From Curtobacterium sp. MCBA15_009 (GTDB taxonomy: Bacteria; Actinomycetota; Actinomycetes; Actinomycetales; Microbacteriaceae), in NCBI RefSeq assembly GCF_001864895.1, contig NZ_MJGO01000039.1:351854-415853 (forward strand): a stretch of DNA of 64,000 nt. Direction: 5' to 3'. Positions 58,281-64,000 of this stretch are shown here, piece after piece. A program made the translations under genes and the position numbers. A model generated the notes under the pieces. That model was not told where the DNA came from. It worked only from the letters and a program-made list of their open reading frames with translations, and made no database searches. Position 1 is the stretch's first letter. Each line of letters begins with the position of its first letter.

Positions 58281-58649
58281 TCAGGCGCGGTCGTGCAGCG
58301 TGACGTGGTAGCCGTCGGGGTCGGCGAACGTGAAGGTCCGGCCGAAGGGACCGTCGATCGGCGCGGAGACGATGCGGTGACCGTCGGCGACGAGGGTGTC
58401 GTGGATCGCCTGCACGTCGGTCGCGTGCAACCAGATCGCCGCGCCGACGCCCGGCTGGGGGACGGCGTCGAGGTCGGTGCCGGGCACGAGGTCACGCAGG
58501 GCGAACGCGATCGGCGTCGTCTCGAAGACGACGGCGTGCGGCGGGCCGGCCTGCGAGCGGACGAGGCCGAGGTACTGCTCGTAGAACGCCTGCGACGCGG
58601 CGAGGTCGCGGGTCTGCAGCGAGATGAAGTCGGGGCCGGTGACGGGCAT
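58281..58649 (-). CDS. VOC family protein (glyoxalase-like)
   Basis: A 122-residue protein with paired beta-alpha-beta modules. FISLQTRDLAASQAFYEQYL at the start, AIWLHATDVQAIHDTLVADG in the middle and RTFTFADPDGYHVTLHDRA at the C-terminus. AAGGAG precedes ATG 58649. It is divergent from a MarR regulator with two palindromes between, so MarR probably controls it. Likely handles an electrophile or antibiotic. Confidence 0.87.
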   Translation of the reverse strand: MPVTGPDFISLQTRDLAASQAFYEQYLGLVRSQAGPPHAVVFETTPIAFALRDLVPGTDLDAVPQPGVGAAIWLHATDVQAIHDTLVADGHRIVSAPIDGPFGRTFTFADPDGYHVTLHDRA

Positions 58650-58668
58650 GGGGTGCTCCTTCGTTGAC

Positions 58669-58712
58669 GTCAGTCTTCTGACACACAGGAGCGTATGTCA
58701 GACTACTGACAT
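58669..58712. promoter_or_regulatory. Two MarR operators between VOC and marR
   Basis: GTCAG-TCTT-CTGAC (58669-58682) and ATGTCAG-ACTA-CTGACAT (58695-58712) are perfect inverted repeats sharing the GTCAG half-site. The second covers the marR start codon. Binding would repress both divergent genes. Confidence 0.75.
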
Positions 58713-59193
58713 GAGTCAAGACGCCGACGGCATCGACCTCGAGACCTCGATCGGGTACCTCCTCAAGGAGGCCGCGAGCGCCCTCCGCGCGTCGATGGAG
58801 GCCGTGCTGCGGCCGCTCGGCATGACGATCACGCACTACTCGTGCCTCGAGCTGCTCGCGCAACGGCCCGGGCTGTCGAACTCCGAGCTGGCGCGCGGCA
58901 CCTTCGTCACCCGGCAGTCCATGAACGTGCTGCTGCAGGCCCTCGAACGCGACGGCTCCGTCACGCGGGCGTCCGAGCCGTCGGTCGGCAAGGCGCTGCC
59001 CACCGAGCTGACGGCGAGCGGGCGGCGCAGCCTGGCGCAGGCGAGCGCAGCCGTCCGCGAGGTCGAGCAGCGGATGCTCCAGGGCCTCACCGAGGACCAG
59101 CGCGCCGACGCCCGCCGGGTGCTGCGGGCGATGGTCGGGTCGCTGCGCGGCGGCACCGCACCGAGCGCGGCCGAGCCGGGTCAGCCCTCGTAG
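58711..59193 (+). CDS. MarR family transcriptional regulator
   Basis: A 160-residue regulator. ITHYSCLELLAQRPGLSNSE, ELARGTFVTRQSMNVLLQAL (recognition helix) and ERDGSVTRASEPSVGKALPT (wing) are visible. Start ATG 58711 lies within the proximal palindrome, so autoregulation is expected. The divergent VOC gene is the likely target. Confidence 0.9.
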   Translation: MSQDADGIDLETSIGYLLKEAASALRASMEAVLRPLGMTITHYSCLELLAQRPGLSNSELARGTFVTRQSMNVLLQALERDGSVTRASEPSVGKALPTELTASGRRSLAQASAAVREVEQRMLQGLTEDQRADARRVLRAMVGSLRGGTAPSAAEPGQPS

Positions 59194-59750
59194 CGCACGG
59201 CTGCGCGGTCCCGGGGCGCGTACCGCTCCGCGAAGTCGCGCTCGTTCGGGACCCACACGTCCCGCCACAGGGCCTCGTGCCGGCGGCCGAGTGCCCGGTC
59301 GCGGGCGAGACCCCGGCGGACCGCGGTGTCGAGGTCGACGTCGCACCAGACCGTCACGTCCAGGTGCGGGAGGGCCTCGGGGTGGAACAGCCCGATGAGG
59401 TCGACGACGAGCACCTCGGCCCGCGGCAGCGGCTCCGCCGGACCGAGCGCGCGCACCGACCAGTCGAAGCGCCGGAACGTGCTCGCCCGTCCGGCTCGGT
59501 GCGGCGCGAGCACCGAGGACACCAGTCGCTGCCGGTCGACGCCGTCCCAGTCGGTCGATCGTCGGTGGGACCGCTCCGGGTCGAGGAAGTCGTCGCCCCG
59601 GATCCGGACCGCCCCGGGGAGCACCTGCTCGAGCCGGCGGGCGAGCGTGGACTTGCCGGATCCGCAGTACCCGGAGACACCGACCACGAGCGGGTGCTGC
59701 GCCGACGCGACACGGGACCGCAGCAGGTCGGTGACGCCGTCGTGGTCCAT
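59181..59750 (-). CDS. P-loop nucleoside/uridine kinase-like protein
   Basis: A 189-residue P-loop protein. Walker A VGVSGYCGSGKSTLARRLEQ, DDFLDPERSHRRSTDWDGVD (substrate region as in uridine kinases), then EVLVVDLIGLFHPEALPHLD (Walker B) and RDRALGRRHEALWRDVW. Substrate could be a nucleoside or other small molecule. TACGCT ends 6 nt before ATG 59750 (leaderless). It overlaps the marR end by 13 bp on the opposite strand. Confidence 0.82.
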   Translation of the reverse strand: MDHDGVTDLLRSRVASAQHPLVVGVSGYCGSGKSTLARRLEQVLPGAVRIRGDDFLDPERSHRRSTDWDGVDRQRLVSSVLAPHRAGRASTFRRFDWSVRALGPAEPLPRAEVLVVDLIGLFHPEALPHLDVTVWCDVDLDTAVRRGLARDRALGRRHEALWRDVWVPNERDFAERYAPRDRAAVRYEG

Positions 59751-59803
59751 CGGGCAAGCGTACGAGGTCGGCGACGCGGCCCCGGTCTCCGTAGGCTGGG
59801 CGG

Positions 59804-60259
59804 GTGGACGTCGTACTGCGCGCGAGCACCCCGGACGACCTCGAGTGGCTCGTCGAGCTCCGGGCCGTGGTGCTCCGCGACGACCTGACCCGGCTCGGGG
59901 TGTTCGACGAGACGCGCGTCCGGCAGCGCCTGCGCGACGCCTTCGAGCCGCGGCTGACCCGGATCGTCGTGGTCGACGGGCACGACGCGGGATCGGTCAC
60001 CGTGCGGGTCGAGGGCGACACGCGGTGGCTCGAGCACTTCTACCTCGCGCCGGACGTCCAGGGCCGCGGGGTCGGGTCGTCGGTGCTCCGGGCGGTCCTC
60101 GACGAACCGCACGCCGGGCCGACCCGGCTCAACGTGCTGACCGGCAGCCCTGCCCGACGCCTGTACGAGCGGCACGGGTTCGCGCCCGACAGCGACGACG
60201 GCGTCGACGTCTTCATGACCCTGCGCGGTGCCGGTCGAGCAGCGTCCGGAGCACGCTGA
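59804..60259 (+). CDS. GNAT family N-acetyltransferase
   Basis: A 151-residue acetyltransferase. HFYLAPDVQGRGVGSSVLRA has the full QGRGVG acetyl-CoA loop, then RLNVLTGSPARRLYERHGFA. TAGGCT lies 6 nt before GTG 59804 (leaderless). It converges on the TetR gene and overlaps it by 47 bp. Substrate unknown. Confidence 0.88.
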   Translation: MDVVLRASTPDDLEWLVELRAVVLRDDLTRLGVFDETRVRQRLRDAFEPRLTRIVVVDGHDAGSVTVRVEGDTRWLEHFYLAPDVQGRGVGSSVLRAVLDEPHAGPTRLNVLTGSPARRLYERHGFAPDSDDGVDVFMTLRGAGRAASGAR

Positions 60260-60788
60260 GCTGCTCGTCGACGACGTCGGCCATGCGGCGCCCGCCCTGG
60301 CCGGTGAGCCAGGACTCGAGCGCCAGGTGGAACAGCATCACCGCCGTCTCGGCGACCACGGCCGCCTCGGTCGGGTCGACGCCCCGGTCGACGAACCCCT
60401 CGCGCACCGCGTCCGTCAGGTCGGCGCGCTTCCGAGCGTCACGTTCCCGCAGGGACGGCTCGGACAGCACCACCCGCCGCACCGCACCGACCTCGTCGTG
60501 CCGACCCTCGAACCGCTCGTCGGCGACCCGGCGCAGGCCGCGCACGACGATGTCGAGCGGGTCGAGCCCGGCCGGGGCCGCCTCGATGGCGTCGCGGGCG
60601 AGCACCGGGATCTCGTCGCCGGCGAAGACCACCTCGCGCTTGTCGGCGAAGTACCGGAAGAAGGTGCGTGTGGTCAGCCCGGCCCGCGCGGTGATCTGCG
60701 GCACCGTCGTCGCCTGGTAGCCCTGCTCGGTGAAGAGCTCGAACGCCGCCCGCTCGAGGCGCCCGCGGGCATCCGGAGTCCAACGCAT
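60213..60788 (-). CDS. TetR family transcriptional regulator
   Basis: A 191-residue repressor. The N-terminal helix-turn-helix (about 12-55) has AAFELFTEQGYQATTVPQIT and ARAGLTTRTFFRYFADKREV. The C-terminal domain is helical and variable. TACTGT ends 6 nt before ATG 60788, so the message is likely leaderless. Two palindromic operators separate it from the divergent oxidoreductase, the probable target. Confidence 0.9.
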   Translation of the reverse strand: MRWTPDARGRLERAAFELFTEQGYQATTVPQITARAGLTTRTFFRYFADKREVVFAGDEIPVLARDAIEAAPAGLDPLDIVVRGLRRVADERFEGRHDEVGAVRRVVLSEPSLRERDARKRADLTDAVREGFVDRGVDPTEAAVVAETAVMLFHLALESWLTGQGGRRMADVVDEQLSVLRTLLDRHRAGS

Positions 60789-60802
60789 GGGTCCACAGTA
60801 GT

Positions 60803-60851
60803 GATGACACGTCGTGTCGTGGTTGAATGGGCGATGACACGTCGTGTCATC
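60803..60851. promoter_or_regulatory. Two TetR operators, GATGACACG-T-CGTGTCATC type
   Basis: GATGACACG-T-CGTGTCATC (60833-60851) is a perfect 9-bp inverted repeat. A second copy (60803-60821) has two mismatches in its right arm. They are exactly 30 bp apart, three helical turns, as expected for cooperative dimers. Confidence 0.8.
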
Positions 60852-60880
60852 ACTCGCAGCGAGCAAGGGAACCGGACACC

Positions 60881-61933
60881 ATGGCACCATCGGGCAACGC
60901 AGCACTCTGGACCTCGTCGAGCGGTCGGTTCACCGTCGGCCCCGCACCGGTCCCCCAGCCCGGCCCCGGCGAACTCGTCGTCCGCGCCGAGGCCGTCGCC
61001 GTCAACCCGGTCGACGCCGTCAGCGGGCTCCTCCGCCACGTGGTGTACCCGAAGCTGCGGTACCGGACGGTGATCGGGTCGGACGTCGCGGGCACGGTCC
61101 TCGCCGTGGGGCCGGGCGTCGAGCGCTTCCAGGCGGGCGACCGGGTCCTCGGGTACGCGGCCGGGCAGGAGCAGCACCGGAACAGCGCCGCCGAAGGCGC
61201 GTTCCAGCACCAGGTCCTGCTGCTCGAACGACTGACGACCCCGGTGCCGCAGGACCTCGCGACCGAGCAGGCGGCGGTCCTCCCGCTCGCGGTGTCCACC
61301 GCAGCCGCGGGACTGTTCGAGCCGGACCAGCTCGGCCTGCCGCTCCCGACGGCCGATCCGGTCGACCGCGGCCAGGTCGTCCTGGTGTGGGGAGCGTCGA
61401 CGAGCGTCGGCGCCAACGCCGTCCAGCTCGCCCGGGCCGCCGGGTACGCGGTGATCGGCACCGCCTCGCCGCGGAACCACGCGTTCGTCCGGTCGCTCGG
61501 CGCCGAGGCCGTGTTCGACTACCGCGACGACGGCGCCGCCCGCCGCATCGTCGAGGCCCTCGCCGACCGGCAGCTCGCCGGCACCCTCGCCTTCGGCCAG
61601 GGATCGCTGACCCGCACGCTCCCGATCGTCCGGGCCGCCACCGGCTCCGGCCGACTCGCCTCGGCGTACCCGACGCCGGCGACGACGATCCGTGCACGGC
61701 TCGAGCGTCGACACGGGGTGCACGTCACCGCGATCTGGGGCGGCCGCCCGACCGAGTCCGAGGTCGGCCCCGCGATCTACCGCGACTTCCTGCCCGAGGC
61801 CCTGCGGAGCGGCGGCTACCAGGCGACCCCGACCGCCTCGGTCGTGGGGACGGGGCTGTCGGCGATCCCGGACGCCCTCGCCGAGCTCCGCGCCGGTGTC
61901 TCCGCTCGGAAGCTCGTCGTCACGCTCCCCTGA
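60881..61933 (+). CDS. Zinc-less medium-chain dehydrogenase / quinone oxidoreductase-like
   Basis: A 350-residue MDR-superfamily enzyme. GELVVRAEAVAVNPVDAVSG, IGSDVAGTVLAVGPGVERFQ and GDRVLGYAAG form the GroES-like domain. VVLVWGASTSVGANAVQLAR is the NADP-binding loop. No zinc-ligand Cys/His cluster is seen. ATG 60881 lies 30 bp after the proximal TetR operator, so expression is inducible by an unknown electrophile or quinone. Confidence 0.87.
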   Translation: MAPSGNAALWTSSSGRFTVGPAPVPQPGPGELVVRAEAVAVNPVDAVSGLLRHVVYPKLRYRTVIGSDVAGTVLAVGPGVERFQAGDRVLGYAAGQEQHRNSAAEGAFQHQVLLLERLTTPVPQDLATEQAAVLPLAVSTAAAGLFEPDQLGLPLPTADPVDRGQVVLVWGASTSVGANAVQLARAAGYAVIGTASPRNHAFVRSLGAEAVFDYRDDGAARRIVEALADRQLAGTLAFGQGSLTRTLPIVRAATGSGRLASAYPTPATTIRARLERRHGVHVTAIWGGRPTESEVGPAIYRDFLPEALRSGGYQATPTASVVGTGLSAIPDALAELRAGVSARKLVVTLP

Positions 61934-61951
61934 CCCGGTACCGTCGACGAG

Positions 61952-62764
61952 GTGACCGATGACGACGACACCTTCACCGTGACGATGTCGGGCGGCGCCA
62001 CGGCTCGTGGCGACCTGCCGGACCCGAGCGCGATGTCGGTGCACCTCGACCCGCGGCTCGTCGGCGACACCGTCCGCGGCAAGGAGATGTTCGCGGGGGC
62101 GGTCGAGCAGCAGCACGCGGCGATGTCCGCCTACGCGGCCGCACTCGATGCCGCCGACGGGGACGTGACCGCTCCGGCGGTGCAGGACGCCGCGACCGCG
62201 CTGCACGAGGCGTTGCAGTTCCTGCCGATCGCGCACACCGTGTACGCGGGCGTCGGCTTCCCCTCGGCGCGTTCGGACGGTGCGGCTCGGCGCACGGCGC
62301 CAGCGGCCCCGGCTCCGGCACGCGGCGAGCGCGGCCTCGGCGTGCACCCCGACGTGCTCACCGCGATCAGCGGGGACACCAGCCAACGCTGGGGGCTCGC
62401 CGGAGAAGAGGACCTCCCGCTCGCCGTCGAGATCGTGCTCGCGACCGACCCGGACCCGCAGGTCCGGTCCGCGTTCCTGTCCGGCTTGACCCGGTCGCGC
62501 AGCGTCGTCCTGCTCATGGAGGCGCGGGAGACCGATCCCGACGTCCTCTCGCAGCTCGCGGAACAGGGCTACGCGAGCCCGGAGCGGAAGTACCCGCTCC
62601 GGCTCGCGTACCTCGTGCACCGTGAGCTCGACGGCCTGTACGAGCTGCTCGGGTTCGACGACGCCACCGTGGCACGCGCGAAGGCCCGGTGGTTGCGAGC
62701 GCAGGAACACGACGAGCACGTCACGGTCGGCGACGCGCTCCGTGAGATCGGCGCGATCAGCTGA
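61952..62764 (+). CDS. Conserved hypothetical protein with HEAT-like region
   Basis: A 270-residue protein. An acidic start is followed by a helical central region, an Ala/Pro/Arg linker (about 110-130), and a stretch HPDVLTAISGDTSQRWGLAG plus ATDPDPQVRSAFLSGL that resembles the leucine-rich variant/HEAT repeats of actinobacteria. No catalytic motif. TACCGT ends 7 nt before GTG 61952 (leaderless). The 3' end overlaps the convergent GNAT by 8 bp. Confidence 0.65.
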   Translation: MTDDDDTFTVTMSGGATARGDLPDPSAMSVHLDPRLVGDTVRGKEMFAGAVEQQHAAMSAYAAALDAADGDVTAPAVQDAATALHEALQFLPIAHTVYAGVGFPSARSDGAARRTAPAAPAPARGERGLGVHPDVLTAISGDTSQRWGLAGEEDLPLAVEIVLATDPDPQVRSAFLSGLTRSRSVVLLMEARETDPDVLSQLAEQGYASPERKYPLRLAYLVHRELDGLYELLGFDDATVARAKARWLRAQEHDEHVTVGDALREIGAIS

Positions 62765-63260
62765 GCAGCTCGACCCCCATCTGCACCCGGCGTCCCAGCC
62801 GGTCGAGACCGAGGCGGGCCTCGACGTCCACGAGCGCCCGGTCGGCGTCCGTCGACGGCTCCTGTTCGACGAACCCGGCGGACGCGTAGAACGGCGCGTT
62901 CCACGGGACGTCGGCGAAGGTCCGCAGGGTCATCGTCCGGTACCCCTCCGCGCGGGCACGCTCCTTCGCCGCCTCGACGAGCGCCCGGCCGTGCCCGCGC
63001 CGACCGTGCGCAGGGAGCACCGAGAGCTGTTCCAGGTGTGCCCACCCGGCCGTCGTGAGCACGTGGGCGAAGCCGACGACTCGTCCGTCGACCTCGGCGA
63101 CCAGGACGAACCCCGGCTGCGCGGCACGCTCGACGCCGGAGGGCGCCGGGTCCCAGCGCTCGGGGTGCAGCAGGTCGACGAGCGCGCTGTCCGCTTCGTC
63201 CTCGATCGCGGCGAGGCCCTCGAGGTCCTCGGGGACGGCGGCACGCACGCGATCGGTCAC
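62757..63260 (-). CDS. GNAT family N-acetyltransferase
   Basis: A 167-residue acetyltransferase. VVGFAHVLTTAGWAHLEQLS, VLPAHGRRGHGRALVEAAKE (RRGHG loop) and RTMTLRTFADVPWNAPFYAS are visible. TACGCT lies 6 nt before GTG 63260 (leaderless). The substrate is unknown. Confidence 0.86.
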   Translation of the reverse strand: MTDRVRAAVPEDLEGLAAIEDEADSALVDLLHPERWDPAPSGVERAAQPGFVLVAEVDGRVVGFAHVLTTAGWAHLEQLSVLPAHGRRGHGRALVEAAKERARAEGYRTMTLRTFADVPWNAPFYASAGFVEQEPSTDADRALVDVEARLGLDRLGRRVQMGVELLS

Positions 63261-63283
63261 GGGGCAAGCGTACGAGCCCGACG

Positions 63284-63443
63284 TTCCTTCCCATGGCGCG
63301 TGACGTGGGAAGCAGATCCGCGCGTGGGAGGCCGGTTCGCCAGCCCTCCTACGCGCGGAACAGCTCCCCATGCGCGGAACGACCCCCGACGCGCGAAACA
63401 GCACCCGGCACCCGGCACCCGGCACCCGGCACCCGGCACCCGG
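63284..63443 (+). repeat. Single copy of the CGCGCGTAGGAGG element with GCACCCG tract
   Basis: It has the family order: CCCAT-GCGCGTGACGTGGGAAGC, then CGCGCGTGGGAGG ... CCTCCTACGCGCG, then shorter GCGCGGAAC copies. Six GCACCCG heptamers (63401-63442) complete it. It lies between two minus-strand GNAT genes and has the same orientation as the 12.8 kb copies. Confidence 0.75.
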
Positions 63444-63463
63444 TGCGGCGGCGGGCGGCGGCG

Positions 63464-63931
63464 TCAGAGCGCGCGGGTGTACCAGCGGTCGGAGTACGGG
63501 TCCTCGGTGAAGGGCGCGACCTGCTCGAAGCCGAGCCGTTCGTAGAGCGCGCAGGCCTCGGCGAGCTCGGCACGGGTGTCCAGGCGCAGCGTCGTGGTCC
63601 CGCGCGCCCGGCAGAGCTCCTCGACGTGGCGCAGCAGCGCCGAGCCGACGCCGCGACCGCGGTGCTCCGGCAGGGTGAACACCTTCGTCAGCTCACCGGT
63701 GTCGCCGAGGAAGCGCACCCCGGCGCACGCCACCACCGCTCCCCCGTCGACGGCGACGACGAACACCCCGGTTTCGCCCTGCAGGTCGTCGGAGGGCTCG
63801 TCGAGCAGCGCCTGCTCGACCTCGGCCGGCGTCGCCGCCCGCCCGTACCACCGCGACGCGACCTCGGTCAGGTACGCCCGCACGATCGACCGGGCCCGGG
63901 CCGCGCCGGGGTGCTCCGTCTCGATGATCAC
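63464..63931 (-). CDS. GNAT family N-acetyltransferase
   Basis: A 155-residue acetyltransferase with GELTKVFTLPEHRGRGVGSA (RGRGVG loop), TTTLRLDTRAELAEACALYE and RLGFEQVAPFTEDPYSDRWY; the ending is typical of small acetyltransferases near resistance loci. GTG 63931 start. The repeat element lies at its 3' end. The last 69 bp of the window after this gene show nothing recognisable. Confidence 0.87.
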   Translation of the reverse strand: MIIETEHPGAARARSIVRAYLTEVASRWYGRAATPAEVEQALLDEPSDDLQGETGVFVVAVDGGAVVACAGVRFLGDTGELTKVFTLPEHRGRGVGSALLRHVEELCRARGTTTLRLDTRAELAEACALYERLGFEQVAPFTEDPYSDRWYTRAL

Positions 63932-64000
63932 CGCGGTCCCCGGTCCCGCACCCGACCCGGACGTTCCGCGGACCGGTCGGCCCCCGGCTGCGGACGGGAG

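Noticed and set aside
1-64000. tRNA, rRNA or insertion sequences
   Set aside because: No tRNA-like cloverleaf or rRNA segment was recognised in the gaps, and no transposase or integrase among the proteins.

Overview
This window is dense, very GC-rich chromosomal DNA (roughly 70-73% G+C by eye) from an actinobacterium. Gene content (DUF5997/LysR-like pair, NrtR-nadABC with a cysteine desulfurase, MSMEG_6728 family, Excalibur protein, ECF sigma with Asp23 partners, chaplin-like surface protein) and the many leaderless genes (TANNNT box 5-8 nt before the start codon) fit Microbacteriaceae. A Curtobacterium-like genus is my guess and is not proven. I saw no rRNA, tRNA, transposase, integrase or CRISPR array.

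Layout. 1-3.4 kb: two minus-strand surface genes, one with at least 11 chaplin-like repeats. 3.4-9.3 kb: small housekeeping and repair genes (GNATs, Lrp, holin-like, DUF5997/LysR-like pair, DJ-1/PfpI, Tag-like glycosylase, VOC). 9.4-9.9 kb: an isolated DUF3800-like gene. 10-14.7 kb: sodium:solute symporter with a small membrane partner, aroQ, a tandem non-coding repeat, an FMN reductase. 15.2-21 kb: the NAD operon nrtR-nadA-nadB-nadC-desulfurase. 21-30 kb: acylphosphatase, two MFS exporters, an alditol-oxidase-like enzyme, metQNI, an endo/exonuclease-phosphatase.

30.4-36.2 kb is a compact catabolic cassette: D-serine-dehydratase-like PLP enzyme, IclR regulator, PfkB kinase, KDPG aldolase, D-aminoacylase-type amidohydrolase and, convergently, RidA. 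Together they could convert an N-acyl amino-sugar acid (for example N-acetylglucosaminate) to pyruvate and glyceraldehyde 3-phosphate. I regard this as the most interesting metabolic unit here.

36-46 kb: PIG-V-like mannosyltransferase, PPOX-fold protein, luciferase-like monooxygenase, SDR, NRDE protein, coaBC and three coupled small genes. 46-54.5 kb: GntR and MarR regulators, a secreted transglycosylase-like protein, an ECF sigma-Asp23-Asp23 operon, MOSC, YjbR and Excalibur proteins, cysK-cysE, a dipeptidase. 54.5-64 kb: SRPBCC, SGNH hydrolase, FMN monooxygenase and two divergent regulator/enzyme pairs (MarR/VOC and TetR/quinone oxidoreductase) with clear palindromic operators, then several GNATs.

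Two dispersed non-coding families punctuate the window. One is a hairpin with GGGAGGC/GCCTCCC arms at 3' ends of genes. The other is an element built on CGCGCGTAGGAGG inverted repeats, found six times at three loci (12.8-13.2, 38.4-38.9 and 63.3 kb), with a GCACCCG heptamer tract at two of them.
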